A DNA stretch of 64,000 bases from Lentinus brumalis (GCA_001792895.1 MARA01000008.1:930001-994000); one strand, 5' to 3'. Counted from the stretch's first letter, positions 1-10,556 are shown. The notes: generated from the letters alone by a model not told the origin. Made by a program: numbers and translations.

Positions 1-5
1 GCAAC

Positions 6-823
6 CTAGAAGACGACGTCGGAGAAGCGCTCGACGCTCGATCCGCGAGCGGAGGCGTAGCGCTGGCTTGCCGGCGAGGGCGTCGAGAACGTGAACGCGG
101 AGTAGATCCGCTTGCGCTCGGGGGTCGAGAAAACGGTCCCGATGGCCGCGGGGGCAGGCGAAGACGCGACGGGGGAATGGTCAGGAGTGGTCGGCTGCTC
201 GACCTTGTCTTCCGAGAGCTGAACCTTCGAAGCAAGACAGCATCAGCTAACGGTGGCGTTCGCCGCGGTACCACACGTACCTTCTCCTCAGCAATCTTCT
301 GGACACGCGCCAGCAAGTCCTCCGACATCACCGCCTGCTCGTAGGCCTCGGAGATGTCCGCGAGAGGGAGGACGGTGAGCTCCTTGCACTTGGCGTCGAT
401 CGCGATCTGGTCGAGCACCTCAAGCTCCTCGCCCTCCTCGGCAAGACGCGGGAGCGACGGCTCACGGCGGGTGCGCTTCGAGGTTGAACGCTTCGATGAG
501 CCCGACCGCTTCGTCTTCTTGTCCGAGACGGGCTTGCTCGAAGACGAGGACAGCTTCTTCGTCTTCTCGCCCAGCGGACGGGGCTTCTTGCTTGGGGAGA
601 CCGGCTGAGCCTTCACAGCGAGGGTGTTCTTACGCTTCTTGCCGAGCACTTGCTCGGAGAGCGCACGACATCCCGAGAGGGGGTCGTGGTTCTCCTTGTC
701 CGCGACGTAAACCAGGAGGGGGCCGGAGGGGGTGACGGCGATGGTGGTGGTTGGGCCTTCTTCGGCCACCGGGGCCTCGAAGTGACCTCTGAAGATAGTA
801 AAAGCACGTGCGGTGGCAGCCAT
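6..823 (-). CDS. Gene A: KEN-box nuclear-type protein, copy 1
   Basis: Two exons on the minus strand, 281-823 and 6-224, joined across a 56-nt intron with a GTACGT donor. They give 253 residues in one frame. The ATG at 823 is followed by MAATARAFTIF. Residues 43-45 are KEN, followed by HDP, the usual setting of an APC/C-Cdh1 degradation box. A Lys/Ser-rich stretch (about residues 65-120) reads like nuclear localisation sequence. The C terminus has two TP/TPxxK-like sites (STPERKR, STPSPAS) and ends RFSDVVF. I do not recognise the family. A cell-cycle-regulated nuclear protein is inferred only from the KEN box and possible CDK sites. The unspliced reading that continues toward the left is rejected because splicing gives a compact, motif-bearing C terminus. 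The gene lies at a unit junction and is present in every copy. Confidence 0.8.
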
Positions 824-1463
824 AGATGCTAGCTAGTGTGGGTTGCAGGTGGATCGTTGGGGGAGGTGAGGCAATGAGGGGGCGTGGTTGCGGCGTGGCG
901 AAGACCGACAGAGACTGCGGGGATTAGCTGGGAGAGTGAAGGGAAGTGCTGAGCAGCCGCGGCAGACATGAGGACGACGGCGACGGCGACGAGGAGGAGT
1001 CTCGCGGTGGTCGACGTCGACGCTGAGAGAGGACTTGGATTCAACATTGCCCGGGTTCCACATTTGGAACTCAGCAGCCAATCAACGACGTGCGCCGACG
1101 CCACACCCGCGCTCGCACTCGGTCGCTGCCCCGATCTCTGTGTTCGCTCGCCCTCGCTTTCCCTCTCGCCGCTGCCTGCCCTCTCTCTGCATGCGCACAC
1201 ACGGTCCGTCTCTCGCTCGTCCACTCCTTCTCGCCCGGGCTTCGACTGCAGTAGCATATATGCGTGCAATCCATCGAGCTCGATGTATGCACTACACTAC
1301 TCGACATCACATCTGTGCTAGCCCTCTGGTCGCTGCCCTGCTTGACCCAGCACTCCGCGCGCATGCTCAGTCTCCTCTCCAGTCGCGTGCTCCCGGCGCC
1401 GTACTGGACGTCGCCCCTCATCCCGCCATTTGCCCGCCTCGCGCTCGCGTCCGTTCTCTCAAC
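824..1463. promoter_or_regulatory. Divergent upstream region of gene A with CCAAT box
   Basis: A 640-bp gap between the start of gene A (minus strand) and the first plausible ATG of the array 1 region (1464, plus). It holds a CCAAT box at 1078-1082, about 255 nt from the gene A start, a 12-bp palindrome of GTCGAC repeats near 1012, and pyrimidine-rich tracts at 1135-1210. The same block recurs in copies 2 (CCAAT at 12948) and 3 (24817). It is lost upstream of the fourth, diverged gene A, where 20 bp including the CCAAT are absent. The regulatory role is inferred. Confidence 0.4.
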
Positions 1464-2080
1464 ATGTCGACTCGGGTCGCGCCGCACGCCTTCGCGCCAC
1501 GGTAAGCACCCTCTCACTCAGTGCAGTCTGGCCACTTAAACAAGGCACCCACTGACCCAAATCGCGCAGTCCGCATCTCCCCGACGAAGCCCGACCTGCG
1601 TGAGCCTGACCGCGTGCCAGAAGTACACGCGTGACGCGTCGTACCGTCCGAGATGGCCTGCACCCGCCCTCCACTAGCCATCTCGCACAGCACCTCGCGC
1701 CCCGACTATCGGTGCACCCGCGATCCTCGCTCGATGGCGAGCACAATCGGAACCCCGGACGCTGCGACACCCAGCACCCATCACGCCGCACTCAGCACTC
1801 AACCCTCGCCCTTCCGACCGCCGACCCCGCCGGCACGCCGCTGCGAACCTGCGCCTCGCACGACACGAACATCTTTGCAGCCGCCGACTCTCACACAGAC
1901 TTGATGCACACAACGCCGGACCCGCTGCCGTTGGGCACGCCGCGTGTCCCGAGCTTCAATCACGATCTTGAGCACGACATGGCGGCTACCCGGTGTACAT
2001 TTCACCGTCAGCAGCGTGTCAGCGAGACGACGGGACGACTCACGGCGTGCCAGCCCGGCGTCCTCTAGTTCTGTCAAGTG

Positions 2081-3300
2081 CAAAGGTGCGTCATACAATG
2101 CGCGAGCTTCGAGGAATGTCGAAAACTTACTGTGCATCGTGCAGTGCCGCGCTCGCTCTCGGCCGTCCCTATCGCACAGTCACAGGATGAGCACGAGCAC
2201 ACGACGACGAGAGGTACGTCTCACGCACCAGCAAGTCTTCGTGCACCGTCGCACGCGTACGACTTCAAGGCCGTCGGGACTTCGACCGCGGCTACCTGCG
2301 TGCGTGCAGCGTTCACGTCAGGATCGCTCTGTGCAAACGTCGGGACGACTCACCGATGGCACGAGACCGACGGCGAGCGTCGAGGCGTTCTGTCCAGGAA
2401 CAAGGTACGTCAACGGTGCGTCGACGCAAATCGCTAACTTACTTTGCGTTTGGCAGTGCCGCGCTCGCTCCGGGATGTCCCTGTCCCACGGAATGAGCAC
2501 GAGCGGGCGACGAGGAGAGGAACCGGTCAGTATTCGTACAGATCGCAGGCGCACGACTTCGCGGCCGTCCGGACTTCGACCGCGGCTACCGTGCATGTCA
2601 GAATCGCTATGCGCAGACGTCGGGGCCACTCACCAATGGTAAGAGGCCGACGGCGACGAGTTCTGTCGAGGACCAAGGTGCGTCAGACAGTGCGCGAGCA
2701 TCGACAAAAACCGCTGACTTACTTTGCGTTTGGCAGTGCCGCGCTCGCTCCGGGAGGTCCCTGTCCCTGTCCCACGGAATGAGCACGAGCGGGCGACGAG
2801 GAGAGGTACGGCGCACGTACCGGTAAGTCTTCGTGCATGACTGCACGACTTTGATGCTGACTAGCTCGTTTTTTGAAGCCCTATCCTGGCCACCTACCTG
2901 CGCGTGCGATGTGCATGTCAATAGCGCTGCATAGAGACAGCGGGACGACTCACCGCTCGACGGGCACTCCGGGGTGAAGGGGGTCTGTCACTGTCAGTGG
3001 GAAGGTGCGTCAGACGGTGCGTGGATGCTCGACGAAGACCGACCGCTCACCGAGAAGAGCGTCGCAACAGACTCCAAGTGCGGCGCGGCAGAGAGCTGCG
3101 TGCATGTCGACGGCGCGCTATGCGCTTCGGTCTTCGACTCTGGATGGTGAGCACGAAGGTACGTCAGTGCGCTGGGCTCGAGTGATGACTCACTAGCAGC
3201 AGTGCCTCGCTCGCTCCGGGCTGAGGCTGTCCGTGTATATGGTGGTGAGCACGAGACAGCGGTGAGGCAGGTACGTCGGACGTACCGGTAAGTGGCTGCG
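2081..3300 (+). repeat. Array 1: repeated intron/exon-like modules, copy 1
   Basis: Four diverged modules start near 2081, 2405, 2679 and 3005. In modules 1-3 an intron-like stretch (GTGCGT or GTACGT donor, a CTTAC or CTGAC branch site, CAG acceptor) precedes a 60-70 bp block beginning tgccgcgctcgct. In module 4 the equivalent block starts at 3203. Blocks start at 2145, 2457, 2737 and 3203. Read in one frame they give PRSLSAVPI, PRSLRDVPV, PRSLREVPV and PRSLRAEAV. The linking segments keep a related frame (GRRDFDRGY, GRPDFDRGY) except in module 3, which is broken. After module 4 at least three further exon-like pieces stay in phase to about 3465. This could be a multi-exon gene with duplicated exons or a decaying relic. 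A possible first exon is ATG 1464 with a GTAAGC donor at 1502. No family is recognised. Confidence 0.5.
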
Positions 3301-3469
3301 AAGACTCGTCGCCAGTGAATTGCGATGGCGACGACCTGTCGTGGAGAACATCGAGCTCAGTCTGCGGAGAGGTGAGTGCGCACCAGCGGCGATGATGCGA
3401 GGGCTCACATACAGGACGACGACGTGGGGCTCGTCTCGCTCGCAAGAGCAGCGCGGTGCCCTGCACACA

Positions 3470-5716
3470 AGCGAACGGTAAGCTCGAACCCGGCATGCCG
3501 CATCTGAGGAGCACGTACCAGCGAGGAGCCCAGGTCACGGTCACGACGGCAACCGAAGGGCGGTCGGCGTGGATGAGGTCGGGTCGGAGGCAGCGTGTAT
3601 CGTCACGCTGGTAAGGACGAGAGGGCTCAGGGGAAAGAGGGAGAGTGGCGGAGCCATGCACGACGTGACGGCGGGTGCCAGGCTGATATGTGACTGTTGC
3701 CCCGCCGGCCAGTACCCTCGCCGCTTCGCGCGGCATGCCGAGTCTCGACCCAGACTGTGGCATGATGTATTCTGCAGACGGGGTTATGGAGAAACCCCGC
3801 CGTTTCCGCATAACCTCGTCCGCTCACTCGGGCATGCTCTCACGGTCGACGGAGCAGACGGCGGGCAGTATTGTCGACTCGTCGCATTTCAGGGTCCCGC
3901 GCGAGAACCTCGAGTGCGTGGCCAATGGCAGCGTGCCAACGCCGACTCGCAGGTCTCGAGTGTCTTTGTGGACCCTGAATGATTACGACAGAGTCTGGGC
4001 GAGACTCGGAGCATGCGTGCCCATGTTCTCGCACAGACTCCGTATCTTCTGGCGAGTGCCGGCCAGCTTCTGAGACGTTAGGCAGGGGCAGTTGCATGCG
4101 GCGAGTATGTTTCAGGAGGGCTCTGTTCGGTACGGTGTAACGGCGCCCTCGACTCGGACTTCGAGGTTCGCGTGTCATCCTTTGCGCTCATTGCCCGGTA
4201 GGTCCTCTTGTCGTAGATGGTCGTGTCGAATGCAACAGAATCTGTGAACCAAGTATCCAGTCAGTGCGCAAGACTCGAGTGCAGAATGCGATACGACGCA
4301 CGGAGAATATGCGTGCCTTGCGCCCAAGCCGCCGATTGAGCTTCCATTCACGCTGAACCTCTCCGCACAGGGTCCTCGGGAGTCGGGAGGCAGTATCTAC
4401 ATCCATGACGCAGCACCGGTCATCGGTCGATCGGTCGCACGGACGCCCACATTCTAATTTCTTGTCTGGACCGCCGGAAGAGCGGAGACCTTGTCTCCAT
4501 GGCTTTGAGGATCGAGATGTGGCAGGTGGGTGCGGTGGGTGTGCTTCTCGTGGGTGCGATGCTCGTCGGTCCCCGGCCTTCCCAGAACGATATCTGTTTG
4601 TCTTGCGGACCTGCTTGTAGACTATAGTCAGCATTTGTTTTGCGCGCAATACAGTCTTTGTTGCTCAAACATCTGTGTGAAGTGGGATACAGTCTGCTCT
4701 TGGGATATTGCAACATGGTTGATCTCCCACCCATTGTCTCCGTGCAGGGTCCTCGGATGCGGGAAGAATGTTTGAACGGCTGTGCATTGCTTCCGGACGG
4801 GGTTATCTGTCAGGTACAAGTGGTGCTTCTCTGCAACGGGCTCCTCAGGATGATATCTCCGTGGGTATCCTCACTGGTGGGTTTCTGCACTTACAGGCTC
4901 CTCTGTATCGAGGACGAGCCAGCTCAATATGCAGAAACTTACTCAATAGCATGCAGACGTGATCTGAATTACTGAGCAGTAAGTCCAGGGGATGCAAGCC
5001 CTCCTCATCACATTGCCATGCAGATATGATCCCTAATGTGGGAAAGCGGAGGCTCAAGAATTAAAGAAGCTGCATTCAGGGTCTCCTGAGAAGCAGACAG
5101 AATTGACATCTTAGATTGTAGTAGGTGCCTTTGCCGCAGCAGCTCTGCGCAAGCCGAGATCAAAGCCGCTTTTACGCAGTGTGTACCTAATAATGGTCTG
5201 GATCGAAGGCTGAGTATCATTCCGGTGTTACGACATTCTCTTGGAATGGCAGATGACATGGTAAGACCCTAAGCTCAGCCTAAGAATTGTGCAAGTGTGC
5301 AAGGAGTGTACATCCTTACTTAACCACAAGTCAGTCAAGTCACAAGTGAGACTCGCCATACCAGTGCTGGACAAGCCAGCGTGCATGATATAATATTGCA
5401 GACAGCTCTTGAACAGTGCAGCTGTGGTAGAACCGTGGCCCAGAATACTATTCACCGGCACAGGTACCCGTGAATCATTGGAAGTCAGCATGACACTGAA
5501 GTCCGAGTCCCACGCCCATGCGGCATCATGGTTCCCGAAAGTCCATGCTGCGAACACACTGAGTTCCCCCGCTTCTTGGACAAATATGGACACGGGCGGT
5601 GTGCGCAAGCGTGCGCCGGACCCTGCAATGGATTCCCGACAAGCTGCAGGCAATTCCGTCCGCTGAAGCCGCCGCTGCACATCATGACGGCGGTCTGCAC
5701 ATGGGGAGGGAAGTGC
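3470..5716. other. Spacer without a supportable gene, copy 1
   Basis: About 2.2 kb in which all six frames hold only short overlapping ORFs with no recognisable motif. A few short similar segments occur (for example around 4365 and 4745, both containing cagggtcctcgg), hinting at old local duplication. I see no gene, RNA or mobile-element end. It is repeated unchanged at about 15340-17586 and 27208-29454. Confidence 0.6.
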
Positions 5717-5727
5717 AAAAATATATT
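5717..5727 (+). promoter_or_regulatory. TATA-like element before gene B
   Basis: The A/T run aaaaatatatt lies 94-104 nt upstream of the gene B ATG and is the only such run in the preceding few hundred bases. It is a plausible core promoter and is repeated in copies 2 and 3. It is inferred from position only. Confidence 0.35.
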
Positions 5728-5820
5728 CGCTCAATCAAGCTTAGTACAAAGGCTTTACCCGTATGTTTCGTGCTCCGTCCGCCTCGCTGTTCACTACAAA
5801 TCACCACCGCCCACTCAGCC

Positions 5821-6784
5821 ATGAGCTCGCCTCCATCCGTCGCTGAACCCGCCGCCGACGAGCCCTATGAGGTGCCCGACGTGCCACTTGAGCACCAGAA
5901 GCAATGGCTGTGTCAAAAGAAGAAGCGCAACCGTCTCCGCACCGAGCTCCGGGTGCGAATGTGGTACAGACTCTGTGAGTACAGCCGTCCGCAGGCTCAT
6001 CTCGCGTCCGCCGCTGACTTGAGCAGATCAACTCACTGGCGTGTTCGACCCGTTCGGGATGCGCTGGACGAACAGCCTGTTTCTGAGCGTCATCGTGCGT
6101 AAATATCGGTGCGGCATGAGGGGCTGGCCGCCAGACATCCCCTTCCAGAACCTTGGCTACTTCGGGAAGGCCGAACCACTCGAGAAGCTCCTTGAGCTGT
6201 GGGAGAAAGGCACGCTTCGCATCGTCAAGCTCACTGACGACGAGTGCGCTCGGGCGGCGGAGAACCCCGAGAGCGTCCTTCCCAACACAACTCTCCAGCC
6301 GCCGCCGCCGCCACGCCCGCAGACCCCGGAGATGCGCGTCGTCCCACTCGTCTTCCACCCTGTCGACTTCCACGAGCTCTCGCAGCCGTCCGCGGCGAGC
6401 ACGTCCACGTCTATGCCTCTTGTGTTGACCACCACGGCGCGGCCCCCGAAGCGCAAGCGCAAGCAGCGCTGCGATACGAAGCTGTCCCGGACGCGGAACC
6501 TTCGGTACGGCCGCGGTGTGAAGAGCAGGGAATATGTATACGACGAGGAGAGCGGCGGCGAGTGGGAGCCGAGCCCGAAGCGCTTCCGCGAGGCTCTCTC
6601 GGACGACTTCATCGAGGAGTTCCCTGCTGAATCCGCCGTCGACATGGAGACTGAGGTTGAGGACGACATCGAGGAGTTCACGGAGGCAGAGGCTGAGGAG
6701 GAGGATGAGATCGAGTCGGCAAGTGAGAGCGGGCTGCTCGCCGAGGAGTCGGACGCTGTCGAGGCCGAGAGCGACGTCGAGTAG
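5821..6784 (+). CDS. Gene B: GWPPDIPF-motif protein with acidic tail, copy 1
   Basis: Two exons, 5821-5974 and 6027-6784, flank a 52-nt intron (GTGAGT donor, GCTGAC branch, CAG acceptor) and give 303 residues. The N-terminal third has a Lys/Arg-rich patch (residues 32-47) and a compact aromatic block containing VFDPFGMRWT and then GWPPDIPFQNLG (about 57-95). A polyproline stretch follows near 142-147. A basic KRKRK signal lies at 193-197, and a Glu/Asp-rich tail runs from about residue 225 to the end. The GWPxDIPF-type block resembles predicted proteins I associate with Agaricomycetes, but I know no assigned function. A nuclear location is inferred from the basic signal. The acidic tail would suit a chromatin or transcription partner, which is conjecture. 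The three copies encode the same protein. Confidence 0.8.
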
Positions 6785-7286
6785 CGGGCAGAAATGTACA
6801 TTTCAGTCTCTTGATTATTTTGGTGCTCGCACCGCTCGCTGTGCACGTCGGGAAGCTCGGTATCGAGGTTATCTTCTTGTCTCTTGCATCCGTAGTGTAG
6901 CCTATACTGTAATCAGCAATCAGTCGATTCGCCGCTGCACGACACCCGATGCGCATCGAGCAATGCGGAGACGTCCGAAGCCAAGGCAGCGGGACTTCGC
7001 GTGAGAAATGCTGGACTTGAAGCCTGGAATAGAGACGATACGACGTTAGATCTGAAGATGCCGCAGGCCCAGGCAGCGGGCGAAGAGCTGACGTACCAAA
7101 TGGTGTTAAGCGAGGGCGACCCACGAAGGTCAACACGCCACGTCGACGCATCTCTTCTTCTTACCTTCCACTCCCCCACTTCTTCCTCCCCCCATTGCGA
7201 CGTTCCCCTCCGTCCTCCGTCCTCCTCCGACCTCGTCGCTCCCGCTATGACTTGTCACCGCTCGAAGCTCTAGCCTGTCCTCGAGC
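6785..7286. other. 3' flank of gene B, nothing further recognised
   Basis: About 500 bp after the gene B stop. It contains only overlapping short ORFs and a C-run near 7188 whose length differs between copies (six C here, five in copies 2 and 3). No gene is supported. Confidence 0.5.
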
Positions 7287-10084
7287 ATGATGTGAGTATG
7301 CATGGTCGATGCACATCGCTTTGACGACGACGCTCACCTTCTGCTCAGCTGCGCAACGAAGGATGTCACGACTGATCAGCTATCCGCGGCTGCTGGCCAC
7401 TTGGCCCGACGCAAGTCCGCCAAGATGACCTCGACTCATCGACTCGGTACGTGGTAGTTCCTCTTGTGACGAGCACGATGAGATGCTGACGATCCTGTGC
7501 TATATAGGTCAAGTATGGTCCGAGGCGTTTTCGCGCTCGAGGCATGGCTGCTCTGTCAGCTCTGGAAGTAACCGGTTAGTTCATCAGTCGTATTCCCGGA
7601 CCAGTAGGATGAGACTAACGTGCTGCTCGTGTGGTAGGAGGTCGTCAGGGATGACGGCGCAGAAATGCTACGAATCGTCGGCGACGTTGCACAGCGGTGG
7701 TTGCACGGGATGCCGTGCACGCTGCCGCGATAAGGACGTCGTGACGCCGGCTTCGTGCTTCTGTAAGTCGTCTTCTCCACGTAGCGTTCCGTCATCGTGG
7801 TTCTGAATGTCCGTCCTCGGCAGAAGATGGATGTTCAGTGCAGGAGTACATCCGAGTACATCCTCCTGCTTCGTCCGGAGTGGCGCGACTTGAACGCGAC
7901 GGTATGACTCGTGCATCCGGAGGTCGCGATCCTTCTGCACCATGATCCCATCACCCATCCTATCCCGGAACCAGCCCACCTCGGTGACCGTGGCATCGCT
8001 CGGCACTCTAGACGATGCGCTCGCGGTCGCCGAGCTCGTCTGGGTCTGGTATGTCTGTCGTGCCAGCTCACGAGACAAAGGGTCAGTTCTCTCTGCCTCC
8101 TACCTAGTGCAAGTACTCACGAGCTGTCTATCTTCTAGAGTCGAACGTTGCCGTGGGTCGAGCTTGTCGTCGAGCATACAAGTAAGACCAGTGGAGTGCC
8201 GGGCGTGCTCGGGGCTGGCCGCCGGTGTCTTGGTCGTGCTTTCGTAAGTCGCACTCATCTTGAACCTTCGTCTGGTGTGCTGAACGCGCGCCCTCAGCAG
8301 AAGGCCGTTGTGCGCTCCATGTGCTGTGCCATGCAAGTACATCGTCGGTGCGCTTCGTCTCGGGCATGACACGACGGCAGGGCTCGTGCACGCGGAAATT
8401 GCGGACCTTCTGCACCATGATCCTATGACGGCGTCCAGTACGTCGCTGACTGGCTGTTCGTGGTCTGGTATGTGTCAAGTCTGCCGCACAAGAAGAGACA
8501 GGTCAGATGTCGCGCACTTGAGCAACACTATGAAGCCCGAGACTCACCGACCGTCCAACTGCCCAGGTTCGTATGTCGCGGTCGGTTGAGCTTGAGCTTA
8601 GAGGCGTAAGACTGGCCGACTGCGGCGCAGTGCTGCAACCTCACCGTGGCAGATGCAAGAGCCGCGTGGCAACGTGAAGGTGAGCCCGCATATTGCCTTC
8701 GTGCTTCCAGGACTAGGCCGTGCGTCGTGTCGGTCTGCGAGCCGACATGACCTCTCGAGTTCGAGGAACTGTGTTCGGGCTTGGTGGCGGACTGCTCGCT
8801 GCCGCTCCGAGCCCTTGGCAGGTCAGCGGCGGGCTGTTGGGAGACAAGATCTCCGCACTGTCCTGGCATCGCATTGCTGCCCGTTGTGTGCTTTACTGAT
8901 CGGCCCCTTCGAGGCCCGGGCTAGCGATTGCGGATCGTCTGCACCACGATTCTATCGCCCATCCTATCTCCGTCGCGGCCGCGGACCGTGTGCAGGGCCT
9001 TCAGCCGTTGTCTGTGCTATGGAACTTCGTGACAGAGGTTAGTGCTCTCTCACTTCGACCACTGTGACCGGCACAAGACTTACGAGCAGTTCACCACACA
9101 GAATAGACCGTCGGTCGAGCCTTGAACATACGAGTAAGACAAGCCGGCAGCGCAGTGCCCTGCAATCTCGGAGCTCGGTACAGTACAGGTAAGTCTGTGC
9201 TTCGTCGTCGCATATCCGGGGCGACGCCATGCCTCTCGACGGTCAGCGGCTCGACACATGTTGCGTCCGGGGCATCGTGCTCGAGATCCGTATGCCAGCA
9301 CGCTGCTGCGCCGTCGGCATGTCCGGCCGGTTCAGTACGCGTTCTCCGCGCTGTCCTCTCGCCGTCTCTCCGGGTCCCGGGTGCGCACACTACTGACCGA
9401 AGACCGCTTCCAGGGCGCGATATCGCGCATGGCAAGCCGCGAGTTGCTGTGCGGCGCGGCACAAGTCTGTCAAACAATCGGGACTGGCACTGGATGGAGA
9501 GGTCAGTCTATCATCTGCAGCAGTACCTCGAGCACGGAACTCACCCCATATCCCTGTCTAGTTCACTGGCACCCGCGGAGTCTTCGAGCTCGAGGCTTGG
9601 CACTGCGCTCGTCCAGGTGCCGGGCGCGTTTCTCACTGAGGTTTGCGGCTCGCGGCGTTCTCGACGATCCGCTACGCCAGGTATGGACCCGGCTCGAGTG
9701 CATTTCCTGGCACGACGTCGGCTGCTGGGTGCAACGCTCCTGGAGAAAAGGGTGAGTACTTTGCGTTCTCGCTTCTGAGGGAAAGATGGCGCTCACGCTC
9801 GGGTACAGAAGCCGTTGTGGGCGAGCGGCGGTCGACGCCGGGTTTGTGCGGGTCCATCCCGAGCGATTTGGCTCCGTTTTCTGGCACGGCGCGGTGCACC
9901 TTATACGAGACGTCCGAGTCCTCGAGCGGCATCACTGGGATAACGGTGAGTACTTGAAGCTCCTGCTCCGTTCCGAAAGCCGACACTCACTCACCCACGC
10001 GGACCAGGAGACGTCGGTGACGAGTTGCAGGGCGTCTCCGGGTGCTCAAAGCGTGCCTGGCATCGCGAGCTGGTGGTGCGCTAG
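7287..10084 (+). repeat. Array 2: diverged W/H-rich small-gene modules, copy 1
   Basis: Successive segments match each other weakly at DNA and protein level and carry intron consensus sites. Equivalent blocks include LLHHDPITHPI (7928), ADLLHHDPM (8400) and ADRLHHDSIAHPIS (8928). RGVFALEAW (about 7521), TRGVFELEAW (9574) and RDVRVLERHHW (9908) form a second set. QVWSEAFSRS (7511) and the QVWTRL block (9681) form a third. Two modules end in corresponding places: WRDLNATV-stop near 7893 and WHRELVVR-stop at 10084. The first module can be read from ATG 7287 through four exons with GTGAGT, GTACGT, GTTAGT and GTAAGT donors, but the frame that aligns with the later modules meets a stop. The array looks like tandem paralogues of one small multi-exon gene, most of them decayed. 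The family is not recognised. Confidence 0.5.
9414..10084 (+). CDS. Last module of array 2, possible intact 3' gene, copy 1
   Basis: Five exon-like blocks keep one frame across four consensus introns: 9414-9501, 9562-9616, 9681-9751, 9809-9945 and 10008-10084. Donors are GTCAGT, GTGCCG, GTGAGT and GTGAGT; acceptors are TAG, CAG, CAG and CAG, with CTCAC branch sites. The product is rich in Trp and His (DWHWMES, ECISWHDVGCW, VFWHGAVHLIRDV, LERHHWDN) and ends SKRAWHRELVVR. The 5' end is uncertain; an acceptor at 9411-9413 with a CTGACC branch implies earlier exons. No family is recognised, and no membrane segment or signal is visible in this part. It may be the one module of the array still under coding constraint. 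A second open frame through the 9809 block is a competing reading. Confidence 0.35.
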
Positions 10085-10371
10085 GAGGAGATGGGAAGTA
10101 GCTGCCTGGAGGACGAAGCAGGGGTCAGCGCGGCGTCGTAGCAGAGACAGTCCTGTAGTAGCACGCACTCTGAATGCATGTCTTCCCGCCCACCGAGTCC
10201 CTGCACTCCAGCGCAGTCCTGTCCCTATCCCAACCCCAGCGTCCCTTCCACCCGCTGTGCCAATCCCGCTGTCCCATCCCCACTATCCCATCCCCCAGAC
10301 GTCCTTGAGTCCACGATCTCTTCTCTGGCACTTGCGTCGCCAGCACGAGCGCTCGCCAGGCACGCAGAAGA

Positions 10372-10556
10372 CGCATAGCCGCGGTAGATGGTTGCACCTT
10401 GGAAGAAAACTCGTTGTCTCTCTGCCACTCGGGGATCTCCAACCAAGTCAGCGTCTTGCTCGATGTCTTGCTACGGGTGCCGCTGTCGACCTCATTGACG
10501 GCAACTGTGTGTGTGGGCTGCCCGTTCGGGCCCTTGACGTCGCTTGCCTGCGCGGG
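10372..10556 (-). pseudogene. PAQR/ADIPOR-like N-terminal fragment, copy 1
   Basis: On the minus strand a short frame reads TLTWLEIPEWQRDNEF, which resembles the conserved entry segment of fungal PAQR (adiponectin receptor/hemolysin III, Izh-type) seven-helix proteins. About 17 bp later, out of frame, it reads IYRGY, the expected continuation of that segment. None of the seven membrane helices follows, so this is a severed and frameshifted 5' piece. In copy 1 a run of four G at 10554-10557 also breaks the frame upstream; copy 2 has three G. The family call rests on memory of the motif and needs a profile search. Confidence 0.45.

Noticed and set aside
3164..3811. 215-codon minus-strand ORF over the end of array 1
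   Set aside because: No motif, no splice support, and it covers intron-like repeats of the opposite strand. Frames stay open easily at this GC content.
6157..6846. 229-codon Ser-rich minus-strand ORF over gene B
   Set aside because: It is the antisense shadow of the Glu/Asp-rich tail of gene B, where GAG/GAC codons read as Ser on the other strand.
7310..7760. Faint resemblance to histone H3/H4 (ARRKSAK, VKYGPRRFRARG)
   Set aside because: The match needs mixed frames, and the residues are low-complexity Arg/Ala. Comparison with the other array 2 modules explains the sequence better.
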